26,373 nt of DNA from an uncultured Bacteroidales bacterium (lineage in GTDB: Bacteria; Bacteroidota; Bacteroidia; Bacteroidales; P3): positions 1-26,373 of the forward strand of contig CALDHX010000036.1 in assembly GCA_937901525.1 (NCBI GenBank). Direction: 5' to 3'. The notes below the pieces were generated by a model that had not been told where the DNA came from, did no database searches, and was given only the letters and a program-made list of their open reading frames with translations. Made by a program: the position numbers and the translations under genes. Shown here piece by piece: positions 8,246 to 15,298 of this stretch (position 1 is its first letter; each line of letters opens with the position of its first letter).

Positions 8246-9070
8246 TTATTTCTTACGTCTTTCAACTATATACTTACTTGATTGTTTCTTTGGAGCTCTT
8301 GTTTTGTAACCCTTAGCTGGAATACCCTTTCTTGAGCGTGGATGTCCTCCTGCTTGACGACCTTCACCACCACCCATTGGGTGATCTACTGGGTTCATAA
8401 CAACACCTCTTGTTCTTGGTCTTCTACCTAACCATCTTGATCTACCTGCCTTACCTGAAATTTCAAGGTTGTGCTCAACGTTTGATACTATACCAATAGT
8501 TGCTCTACAAGATTGTAAAATCATTCTAGTTTCACCAGAAGGCATTTTTACAATTGCATATTTACCGTCTCTTGACATCAATTGAGCGTAAGAACCTGCA
8601 CTACGCACCAACTTAGCTCCTTGGCCAGGATTCAATTCTATATTGTGAATCATGGTTCCAAAAGGAATTTCACTAAGCAACAAAGTATTACCTATTTCAG
8701 GGGCAACTCCTATACCTGACATTACTGTCTGACCAACTTTTAAACCATGAGGAGAAACTATATATCTTTTTTCACCATCTGCATAACAAACCAATGCGAT
8801 ACGAGCTGTTCTATTTGGGTCGTATTCGATAGTTTTAACTACAGCAGGGATTCCATCTTTATCTCTTCTGAAATCCACAAAACGGTATAATTTCTTATGA
8901 CCACCACCAATATATCTCATGGTCATTTTACCTTCATTATTTCTACCTCCACTTTTCTTTTTACCATAAACCAATGATTTTTCTGGTTTATTTGTAGTAA
9001 TTTCTTCAAAAGTGCTAACAACTTTAAAACGTTGTCCTGGTGTTGTTGGTTTTAATTTTTTTAAAGCCAT
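8246..9070 (-). CDS. rplB: 50S ribosomal protein L2 (uL2)
   Basis: A primary 23S rRNA-binding protein needed for subunit joining and peptidyl transferase activity. The 274 residues match the family. Recognised blocks are KSGGRNNEGKMTMRYIGGGH, the SH3-like core, and the C-terminal MNPVDHPMGGGEGRQAGGHP. The Asp-His pair regarded as functionally important in E. coli is present. The following HPH of E. coli reads HPM here, a change I believe is common in Bacteroidetes. It lies 9 bp after rplW. Confidence 0.98.
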   Translation of the reverse strand: MALKKLKPTTPGQRFKVVSTFEEITTNKPEKSLVYGKKKSGGRNNEGKMTMRYIGGGHKKLYRFVDFRRDKDGIPAVVKTIEYDPNRTARIALVCYADGEKRYIVSPHGLKVGQTVMSGIGVAPEIGNTLLLSEIPFGTMIHNIELNPGQGAKLVRSAGSYAQLMSRDGKYAIVKMPSGETRMILQSCRATIGIVSNVEHNLEISGKAGRSRWLGRRPRTRGVVMNPVDHPMGGGEGRQAGGHPRSRKGIPAKGYKTRAPKKQSSKYIVERRKK

Positions 9071-9079
9071 CTCTTATTT

Positions 9080-9373
9080 TTAAATATTGCTAAAAAAATC
9101 TATTGTATCACCTTCGGCTAACATAACTATAGCCTTCTTAAAAGCAGCTGTACGGCCTTGAATAAATCCTGATTTTGTATATCTTGATTTATTCTTACCG
9201 CTATAATTCATTGTATTTACACTTTCAACTTTAACTCCGTATAGTTCTTCAACTGCTCTTTTAATTTCTATTTTATTTGCACGTTTATCAACTATAAAAC
9301 CAAAACGATTAGGAAATTTTTCTGTCGTTTTAGTCATTTTTTCTGTAATAATCGGCTTTACAATGATGTTCAT
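9080..9373 (-). CDS. rplW: 50S ribosomal protein L23 (uL23)
   Basis: Located at the tunnel exit; it forms the binding site for trigger factor and the signal recognition particle together with L29. It has 97 residues. It begins MNIIVKPIITEKMTKTTEKF, includes the family motif FIVDKRANKIEIKRAVEELY, and then GVKVESVNTMNYSGKNKSRY. It lies 30 bp after rplD. Confidence 0.98.
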   Translation of the reverse strand: MNIIVKPIITEKMTKTTEKFPNRFGFIVDKRANKIEIKRAVEELYGVKVESVNTMNYSGKNKSRYTKSGFIQGRTAAFKKAIVMLAEGDTIDFFSNI

Positions 9374-9403
9374 TTTCTTCTACCTTTCTTATAAATTCCT
9401 AAA

Positions 9404-10039
9404 TTAAGAATTAGTACATACTCTTTCTAACTCTTTAATCATTGATTCTGAAATAATTAACTTATTAGCATTTAAAACTGCATAAGTATTAACTAATTCA
9501 GGACTCATAACGTTAACCTTTTGTAGGTTACGAGCCGACAAAGATACGAATTTTTCTTTAATTGTATCAACTATTAGAAGAGTTTTTTTATCTTGAACTT
9601 TTAAAGCAGAAAGAATTTCTATCATTTTCTTTGTTTTTGGAGCTTCAAAACTGAAATCCTCAACAACGATAATATTGTTCTCTCTTGATTTATAAGTTAA
9701 AGCTGACAAACGAGCTAAACGTTTTACTTTTTTGTTTAATTTGAAACGATAGTCTCTTGGTCTTGGTCCAAAAACACGACCACCACCTTTTATTGTTGGA
9801 CTATTTGTATCACCGGCTCTAGCTCCACCTGTACCTTTTTGTCTTTTTAATTTTTTTGTAGAACCTGAAACTTCTGAACGTTCTTTTGATTTGTGAGTAC
9901 CTTGTCTTTGATCAGCTAAATATTGTCTAACAGCTAACCAAATAACGTGATCATTAGGTTCAGTTCCAAATAACTCTTCATTGACAATAACTGTTCTTCC
10001 AGTCTCATTGCCATTTATTCCATAAACTTTTAACTCCAT
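9404..10039 (-). CDS. rplD: 50S ribosomal protein L4 (uL4)
   Basis: A 23S rRNA-binding assembly protein with a loop lining the exit tunnel; in E. coli it also represses its own S10 operon. It has 211 residues. The tunnel loop contains KKLKRQKGTGGARAGDTNSP and GGGRVFGPRPRDYRFKLNKK, both diagnostic. The ATG at 10037-10039 lies inside the end of rplC, giving a 10-base overlap (ATGGAGTTAA on the minus strand), which suggests translational coupling of L3 and L4. Confidence 0.98.
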   Translation of the reverse strand: MELKVYGINGNETGRTVIVNEELFGTEPNDHVIWLAVRQYLADQRQGTHKSKERSEVSGSTKKLKRQKGTGGARAGDTNSPTIKGGGRVFGPRPRDYRFKLNKKVKRLARLSALTYKSRENNIIVVEDFSFEAPKTKKMIEILSALKVQDKKTLLIVDTIKEKFVSLSARNLQKVNVMSPELVNTYAVLNANKLIISESMIKELERVCTNS

Positions 10040-10659
10040 CTCTCAAGTTTTAAAATTGAACCCTTAGGTCCTGGAACAGAACCTTTCACTAATACTAAAT
10101 TTTTCTCAGCAATTACTTTTAATACTTGTAAATTCTGAACTTTTACTCTTCTTCCACCTGTTCTTCCGGCCATTCTCAATCCTTTGAACAATCTTGAAGG
10201 ATAAGAAGAAGCACCTACAGAACCTGGAGCACGTAATCTGTCATGTTGACCGTGAGTTTTATCACCAACTCCGCTAAATCCATGACGTTTAACTACCCCT
10301 TGGAAACCTTTACCTTTAGAGATTCCGACTACGTCAACGAATTCTCCTTCTGAGAAGACTTCACAAGTCAATACTTCACCAAAAGCTTTCATTGAACCTT
10401 CTTCAAAACGAGAAAATTCAGCAACATATCTTTTTGGAGTTGTATTTGCCTTAGCAAAGTGTCCCTTCATTGGTTTGGTACAATTTTTCTCCTTTAATTC
10501 TTCAAATGCTAATTGAATAGCACTGTAACCATCCTTTTCAGGAGTTTTTACTTGTGTTACTACACAAGGACCAGCTTCGATAACTGTGCACGGCATTTGT
10601 TTACCGGAGGCATCATAGATGCTAGTCATTCCAATTTTTTTTCCTATTAATCCTGACAT
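10030..10659 (-). CDS. rplC: 50S ribosomal protein L3 (uL3)
   Basis: An assembly initiator whose long loop reaches the peptidyl transferase centre. It has 209 residues. The start MSGLIGKKIGMTSIYDASGK is canonical, as are SKGKGFQGVVKRHGFSGVGD and the loop GSVGASSYPSRLFKGLRMAG. The gene follows the 91-bp gap after rpsJ and overlaps rplD by 10 bases. The Gln methylated by PrmB in E. coli corresponds to the RLFKG region; here the exact position reads Ser-Tyr-Pro-Ser, so that modification is not predicted by eye. Confidence 0.98.
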   Translation of the reverse strand: MSGLIGKKIGMTSIYDASGKQMPCTVIEAGPCVVTQVKTPEKDGYSAIQLAFEELKEKNCTKPMKGHFAKANTTPKRYVAEFSRFEEGSMKAFGEVLTCEVFSEGEFVDVVGISKGKGFQGVVKRHGFSGVGDKTHGQHDRLRAPGSVGASSYPSRLFKGLRMAGRTGGRRVKVQNLQVLKVIAEKNLVLVKGSVPGPKGSILKLERWS

Positions 10660-10685
10660 TTAATTTAATTAATTTATTTACATTC

Positions 10686-10711
10686 TCAGCTTATCTCACG
10701 ACATCGGCTGA
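10686..10711 (-). promoter_or_regulatory. Hairpin in the rpsJ-rplC gap, possible r-protein leader element
   Basis: The 91-bp gap (10660-10750) is the longest inside the r-protein operon. Read on the minus strand it contains TCAGC and GCTGA arms around a 16-base loop with the sequence CGATGTCGTGAGATAA, flanked by AT-only sequence. There is no T-tract after it and no TAnnTTTG box in the gap. It may be a translational control site or processing site for the L3-L4 part of the operon. This is an inference from structure and position only. Confidence 0.4.
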
Positions 10712-10750
10712 ATATTCTTTAATTTATCTTACTTTTTTTTAATGACTTAA

Positions 10751-11056
10751 TTAGACTTTGATTTGAACATCAACACCGCTTGGTAATTCTAATTTTACCA
10801 ATGCATCAACAGTTTTTGATGAAGTACTATCTATATCTAACAATCTTTTGTAAGAACTTAATTCGAACTGCTCTCTTGATTTTTTATTAACGAAAGTAGA
10901 ACGATTCACTGTAAAAATTTTCTTATTTGTAGGCAAAGGAATAGGTCCTCTCACATGTGCCCCTGTTAATTTTACAGTTTTTACGATCTTTTCAGCAGAT
11001 TTATCTACTAAATTGTGATCGTATGATTTCAATTTGATTCTAATTCTTTGACTCAC
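10751..11056 (-). CDS. rpsJ: 30S ribosomal protein S10 (uS10)
   Basis: A small-subunit head protein and also NusE, a partner of NusB and NusG in transcription antitermination. It has 101 residues and begins MSQRIRIKLKSYDHNLVDKS. The middle shows VRGPIPLPTNKKIFTVNRST followed by SREQFELSSYKRLLDID, the S10 signature. The gene is 12 bp after fusA with no tuf between them, so the str and S10 clusters are joined. Confidence 0.98.
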   Translation of the reverse strand: MSQRIRIKLKSYDHNLVDKSAEKIVKTVKLTGAHVRGPIPLPTNKKIFTVNRSTFVNKKSREQFELSSYKRLLDIDSTSSKTVDALVKLELPSGVDVQIKV

Positions 11057-11068
11057 AATTATTACTTA

Positions 11069-13159
11069 TTAGTTGTTTTCTTTACTTTTTAATACAGTTT
11101 CAGTAACATCTTTTGGAGCTTCTGCATAGTGAGAGAATTCCATTGTAGAATTTGCTCTACCAGAAGTAATAGTTCTCAAAGATGTAACATATCCAAACAT
11201 TTGTGCCAAAGGAACTTTAGCTCTAACTGATTGAACACCTATTTTAGCAGTTATGCTATCAAGGATAGCTCTTCTTCTGTTCAAGTCTCCTGTAACATCT
11301 CCTAAATAAGCATCAGGAGTATTTACTTCAACAGACATGATAGGTTCTAACAATACAGGTCTTGCTTTCTTAGCAGCTTCTTTGAACGCCATTTTAGCAC
11401 ACAATTCAAATGAAAGAGCATCAGAGTCTACTGGGTGGTAAGAACCATCAGATAAAACAACTTTCATGCTTTCAAGTGGGAATCCTGCTAAAACACCATT
11501 TTGCATTGCAGCCTTGAATCCTTTTTCAACAGCAGGGATAAATTCTTTAGGGATATTACCTCCCTTAACTTCATTGATAAATTGTAAACCTTTAACGCCT
11601 TCATCAGCAGGAGAAAGAGAGAATACAATATCAGCGAACTTACCTCTACCACCAGTTTGTTTTTTGAATACTTCTCTGTGAGATGATTCAGTTGTGATTG
11701 CTTCTTTGTATGCAACTTGAGGAGCACCTTGATTACAATCAACATTAAACTCTCTTTTCAATCTATCCATTATGATATCTAAGTGTAACTCACCCATACC
11801 TTTCATGATAGTTTGACCTGAATCCTCATCAGTATTGATAACCAATGTAGGGTCTTCTTCAGAAAGTTTCATTAAAGCGTTATTGAATTTATCAATATCA
11901 GCTTGTTTTGTAGGTTCTATTGCTATTGAAATCACTGGTTCAGGGAAAGTCATAGATTCCAATATAATAGGATTATTTTCATCACAAAGAGTATTTCCTG
12001 TCTTAATATCTTTAAAACCAACAGCTGCTCCTATATCTCCGGCTTCAATTCTGTCCATAGGATTTTGCTTGTTAGCGTGCATTTGCATTACTCTTGAAAT
12101 ACGTTCTTTTTTGCCTGTTGCAGCATTGTAAACGTATGAACCTGCATCAAGTGCACCTGAATAAACACGGAAGAAACAAATTCTTCCAACGTATGGGTCA
12201 GTTGCAATCTTAAATGCTAATGCAGAGAATGGTGCTTTTGGATCAACCTTTCTTGTGATAACATCTCCTGTATTAGGATCTGTTCCTTCAACCTCAGGAA
12301 TATCAATTGGAGAAGGTAAGAATTCACAAATAGCGTTGATTAGGTTTTGAACACCTTTATTTTTGAATGAAGAACCACATAATACAGGAACGATTCTCAT
12401 TTCACAAGTAGCTTTACGAATATGGTAAAGCATTTCTTCTTCTGTGATAGAGTTTTCATCGTCCATATATCTCATAAGAAGTTCATCATCTTCTTCAGCA
12501 ACACCTTCTATTAATTTTTTTCTATATTCAGCAGCTATTTCCTTTAAATCATCTGGCATTGGAACTTCGTATGAAGTAGTACCGTTAGTTGCTTCATCAT
12601 ACATCAATGCTTTATTTGAGATAAGGTCAATAACTCCTTTGAACATATCTTCTTGTCCGATAGGAATAGTCAATGGAATAGGGTTTGCACCAAGACGTTC
12701 TTTAATTTGTTTTAAAACATTAAAGAAGTCAGCACCAGCACGGTCCATTTTATTAACGAATCCTATACGAGGAACCATATATTTATCAGCTTGTCTCCAA
12801 ACTGTTTCAGATTGAGGTTCAACACCACCAACAGCACAGAACAAAGCAACTGCACCATCTAAAACTCTAAGAGAACGTTCAACTTCAACAGTGAAATCAA
12901 CGTGGCCCGGAGTGTCTATGATGTTGATTTTGAATTGTTTTTCTTTATAATTCCAGAAAACTGTTGTTGCAGCAGAAGTGATTGTGATACCTCTTTCTTG
13001 TTCTTGAGCCATCCAGTCCATTGTAGCTGCACCATCGTGTGTTTCTCCTATTTTATGGCTCTTTCCTGTAAAATACAATATACGCTCGGTAGTAGTTGTT
13101 TTACCAGCGTCAATGTGAGCCATAATACCTATATTTCTAGTTAGCTTTAAATCTGCCAT
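11069..13159 (-). CDS. fusA: Elongation factor G
   Basis: GTPase that drives tRNA-mRNA translocation and, with RRF, ribosome recycling. It has 696 residues, the usual length. The G domain has AHIDAGKT (residues 14-21, P loop), RGIT (56-59, switch I), DTPGH (82-86, switch II) and NKMD (136-139). Later domains include the domain IV segment GGRGKFADI and the C-terminal GYVTSLRTITSGRANSTMEF of domain V, which is near-universal in EF-G. It lies 6 bp after rpsG and 12 bp before rpsJ. All domains are complete, so this is a canonical translocase rather than a short resistance-type paralogue. Confidence 0.98.
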   Translation of the reverse strand: MADLKLTRNIGIMAHIDAGKTTTTERILYFTGKSHKIGETHDGAATMDWMAQEQERGITITSAATTVFWNYKEKQFKINIIDTPGHVDFTVEVERSLRVLDGAVALFCAVGGVEPQSETVWRQADKYMVPRIGFVNKMDRAGADFFNVLKQIKERLGANPIPLTIPIGQEDMFKGVIDLISNKALMYDEATNGTTSYEVPMPDDLKEIAAEYRKKLIEGVAEEDDELLMRYMDDENSITEEEMLYHIRKATCEMRIVPVLCGSSFKNKGVQNLINAICEFLPSPIDIPEVEGTDPNTGDVITRKVDPKAPFSALAFKIATDPYVGRICFFRVYSGALDAGSYVYNAATGKKERISRVMQMHANKQNPMDRIEAGDIGAAVGFKDIKTGNTLCDENNPIILESMTFPEPVISIAIEPTKQADIDKFNNALMKLSEEDPTLVINTDEDSGQTIMKGMGELHLDIIMDRLKREFNVDCNQGAPQVAYKEAITTESSHREVFKKQTGGRGKFADIVFSLSPADEGVKGLQFINEVKGGNIPKEFIPAVEKGFKAAMQNGVLAGFPLESMKVVLSDGSYHPVDSDALSFELCAKMAFKEAAKKARPVLLEPIMSVEVNTPDAYLGDVTGDLNRRRAILDSITAKIGVQSVRAKVPLAQMFGYVTSLRTITSGRANSTMEFSHYAEAPKDVTETVLKSKENN

Positions 13160-13165
13160 AATCTC

Positions 13166-13633
13166 TTAGAATCTAAAATGAGAGAATGCTTTATTTGCCT
13201 CAGCCATTCTGTGAATATCTTCTTTCTTTTTGAAAGCTGCACCTTCTTCTTTGTATGCTGCTAAAATTTCAGAAGCTAAACGAATAGCCATTGTTTTTTC
13301 GTTACGTTTACGAGCAAATCCTATTAAGTTTTTCATACCCATAGATTGTTTTCTTTCTGGGCGAATTTCAGAAGGGATTTGGAATGTTGCTCCTCCTACT
13401 CTACGGCTTCTAACCTCAACTTGTGGAGTTACATTTGCTAATGCTTTTTTCCAAACTTCCAATCCATTTTCATTTGAACGTTCAGTAACTATATCTATTG
13501 CTTCATAAAATATATTATAAGCTATCATTTTCTTTCCTTTAAGCATGATGTTATTTACAAATTTTGTAACTAACACATCATTAAACTTAGGATCTGGAAG
13601 AATAATTCTCTTCTTTGGTTTTGCTTTTCTCAT
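13166..13633 (-). CDS. rpsG: 30S ribosomal protein S7 (uS7)
   Basis: Nucleates assembly of the 16S 3' domain and contacts the E-site tRNA. It has 155 residues. It starts MRKAKPKKRIILPDPKFNDV and has the signature VEVRSRRVGGATFQIPSEI. The C-terminal block is helical and ends MAEANKAFSHFRF. In E. coli S7 is the str-operon repressor, binding between rpsL and rpsG; the corresponding gap here is 31 bp and shows no obvious structure. Confidence 0.98.
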   Translation of the reverse strand: MRKAKPKKRIILPDPKFNDVLVTKFVNNIMLKGKKMIAYNIFYEAIDIVTERSNENGLEVWKKALANVTPQVEVRSRRVGGATFQIPSEIRPERKQSMGMKNLIGFARKRNEKTMAIRLASEILAAYKEEGAAFKKKEDIHRMAEANKAFSHFRF

Positions 13634-13664
13634 GTTTCCTTACGTGTAAATTTCCTCTAATTAA

Positions 13665-14048
13665 CTATTTCTTTGCATCTTTTGGTCTCTTTGTACCATA
13701 TTTTGAACGTCTTTGCTTTCTACCGTCAACACCAGCAGTATCCAAAGCTCCACGAATGATGTGATATCTAACACCTGGTAAATCCTTAACACGACCACCT
13801 CTAATCATTACGATAGAGTGTTCTTGTAAGTTATGACCTTCGCCTGGTATGTAAGCATTTACTTCTTTACCGTTTGTTAATTTTACTCTGGCAACTTTTC
13901 TCATTGCTGAGTTTGGCTTTTTAGGTGTAGTAGTATACACTCTGGTACAAACACCTCTACGTTGAGGGCAAGAGTCCAATGCAGGAGATTTACTCTTGTA
14001 CTCCATTTTTGTACGTCCTTTACGGATCAATTGTTGAATTGTAGGCAT
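13665..14048 (-). CDS. rpsL: 30S ribosomal protein S12 (uS12)
   Basis: A decoding-centre protein that controls accuracy, and the first cistron of the long operon. It has 127 residues. The motifs TTTPKKPNSAMRK, GEGHNLQEHS and GGRVKDLPGVRYH are intact. Lys43 and Lys88 (E. coli precursor numbering) are both present, so the common streptomycin-resistance substitutions at these sites are absent. Asp89, the methylthiolation site of the family, is also present. The tail is basic and ends RPKDAKK. The ATG at 14046-14048 is preceded by an A-rich leader rather than a Shine-Dalgarno sequence. Confidence 0.98.
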   Translation of the reverse strand: MPTIQQLIRKGRTKMEYKSKSPALDSCPQRRGVCTRVYTTTPKKPNSAMRKVARVKLTNGKEVNAYIPGEGHNLQEHSIVMIRGGRVKDLPGVRYHIIRGALDTAGVDGRKQRRSKYGTKRPKDAKK

Positions 14049-14123
14049 ATCGAAATATGTTCTTTTCTTTTTTAATTATACTTTTTTTCTACTTTTTATT
14101 AAAATTAAAAAAATTCAACGTTC

Positions 14124-14166
14124 AAAAAACCACAGCCAATTTGGTCCTAAGAATAATATCTCCAAA
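14124..14166 (-). promoter_or_regulatory. Possible attenuator-like structure in the rpsL leader
   Basis: In the minus-strand leader, GGACCA (14142-14147) can pair with TGGTTT (14127-14132) across a 9-base loop, using two G-U pairs. The 3' arm runs into a stretch of six T, like a weak intrinsic terminator. An alternative stem pairs TTTGG (14162-14166) with CCAAA (14140-14144), and the two foldings cannot coexist. Further upstream, GTCT and AGAC flank a 6-base loop. The stems are short and this is inference by eye, not a recognised family. Confidence 0.3.
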
Positions 14167-14246
14167 GACACGTCAACCCTTCATAACTAACAGAATCAGC
14201 TTGTTACGAAACGAGTCTATACAGAGACGCTAATTTTTTCAATATG

Positions 14247-14276
14247 CAAAATTACAACTTTTTTTTCTAATACCAA
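14247..14276 (-). promoter_or_regulatory. Promoter of the rpsL-secY-map operon
   Basis: On the minus strand TTG (14274-14276) is followed by a 19-base spacer and TAATTTTG (14247-14254). This fits the Bacteroidetes housekeeping promoter (TTTG or TTG near -33, TAnnTTTG near -7). Transcription would begin near 14240, leaving an untranslated leader of about 190 nt before rpsL. It is the only good promoter I saw for the whole ribosomal operon. Confidence 0.7.
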
Positions 14277-14529
14277 GAAAATCAATGAAAAAATTTACTT
14301 TTAACTTCATTTTTCAACAAACAAAAGTTAACAACAAAAAAAAGCATTCTAAAAAAAACTTTGATTTTTTATTTTTTTCTTTGCTTTTTCAAATTTTTTC
14401 TTTGATTTATTTTCTTTTTGTAAAGACATTTTTTTTGACATCAAAACCATTATCTTTTTACTATTATTTTTTATCTTTTGTTATCTATTTATATATGTAT
14501 ATTATATAGTATAACAAAATGTTAAGTTT
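14277..14529. other. A/T-rich spacer with no gene recognised
   Basis: Between the rpsL promoter and the 22-bp repeat array the sequence is mostly A and T homopolymer runs. The only open frame (plus strand, 14285-14509, 74 codons) encodes a Phe/Lys/Leu-rich product expected from such base composition. It has no promoter match ahead of it and no family resemblance. I see no tRNA, no clear terminator and no inverted repeat longer than a few bases. Confidence 0.6.
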
Positions 14530-14639
14530 GATTGATAAATTGTCAATACACGATTGATAGATTGTCTACACATGATTGATAGATTGTCTATACATGATTG
14601 ATAAACAATCTATACATGATTGATAGATAATCAATATTA
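14530..14639. repeat. Five head-to-tail copies of a 22-bp element
   Basis: Units begin at 14530, 14552, 14574, 14596 and 14618, each exactly 22 bp and each starting GATTGATA. Units 2 and 3 differ at one base. The core of the others varies. Some variants create inverted repeats: ATTGA/TCAAT in unit 1, GATTG/CAATC in unit 4, ATTGAT/ATCAAT in unit 5, and a 9-bp pair ATAGATTGT (14579-14587) with ACAATCTAT (14605-14613) spanning units 3 and 4. The array begins six bases after the lolA stop codon, so it would be in the 3' untranslated part of that transcript and upstream of the rpsL promoter. Confidence 0.9.
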
Positions 14640-14645
14640 TTGTTT

Positions 14646-15293
14646 TTATCTTAGGTCTATGATTTCTGCTTGTGGATAAGCTTGGGTTGGAAAGGTGAAA
14701 TCTTTTGATTGTGTGGTGTGACTAGGTTTGTAAGAGGTGAATGTTATTTGATAAGTATTGCCTTCTCTTACATGGATTGTCATTTCTTTTAGTCTATTGG
14801 TTGTTTTATTACTGATGATTCTTATTTTTGATACATTGGTGCTTTTATTTGGAATAAGATCTATCACATAGTTTGTTTCTTCTTCTCTGATTAGTTTTGG
14901 GCGAAAGTCCTTTGTGTAGGTTTTTATCATATTCGGAAAATTGAAGATATTGTTTGTTTGGTCTATTACAGAGAGTTCTACTTCTGAGGTTTCTTTTACG
15001 TAATGCCAATAGTTTGCTCCATCGCAATAGTCTTCAAATTCTTGTGTTTTTAGTTGGAATTTTGCTCCATTTGAAAGGAGTGTGCCTTTTTGTGTATTTA
15101 ATGTTTTATTGCCTGTTTTGATTGTCATTGTGTAGGCAATAAGTATTGGTGAGTCGGTTGTGATTTTTTTTGAAACCGCTTCTACTATTTTTTGTGCTTG
15201 CTTATCTATTACTACTCCGTTTACAATTTGTTTTTGTGCAAAGGAGATTGTTAGAAAAATTATAGAAAGAAAAAAAACTAAGGTCTTTTTCAT
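14646..15293 (-). CDS. LolA-like outer membrane lipoprotein carrier protein
   Basis: Predicted periplasmic chaperone that takes lipoproteins from the inner-membrane LolCDE machine towards the outer membrane. The 215-residue product has a signal peptide (MKKTLVFFLSIIFLTISFAQ, likely cleaved after Gln20 or Ala19). The mature part is a beta-rich domain of the LolA type, with ILIAYTMTIKT, a GTLLSNGAKFQL strand pair, and EDYCDGANYWHYVKETSEVE, where family members have a 'D G xxxW' turn. It begins 5 bp after the ftsK stop; the ftsK-lolA pairing is conserved in many bacteria and supports the assignment. A closely related LolA-fold protein of another role is possible, so no symbol is given. Confidence 0.8.
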   Translation of the reverse strand: MKKTLVFFLSIIFLTISFAQKQIVNGVVIDKQAQKIVEAVSKKITTDSPILIAYTMTIKTGNKTLNTQKGTLLSNGAKFQLKTQEFEDYCDGANYWHYVKETSEVELSVIDQTNNIFNFPNMIKTYTKDFRPKLIREEETNYVIDLIPNKSTNVSKIRIISNKTTNRLKEMTIHVREGNTYQITFTSYKPSHTTQSKDFTFPTQAYPQAEIIDLR

Positions 15294-15298
15294 ATTTT

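Noticed and set aside
12444..12815. 123-codon open frame on the plus strand
   Set aside because: Antisense to the EF-G G domain; Ser/Ile-rich with no motif.
13665..14048. Streptomycin-resistance allele of rpsL
   Set aside because: Lys43 and Lys88 are both wild type and the surrounding PKKPNS and VKDLPG motifs are unchanged.
14285..14509. 74-codon open frame on the plus strand in the intergenic region
   Set aside because: Low-complexity Phe/Lys/Leu product from homopolymer runs, no promoter match in front and no recognisable domain.
14530..14639. CRISPR array
   Set aside because: The repeats are directly joined at 22-bp intervals with no unique spacers, and no cas gene is present in the window.
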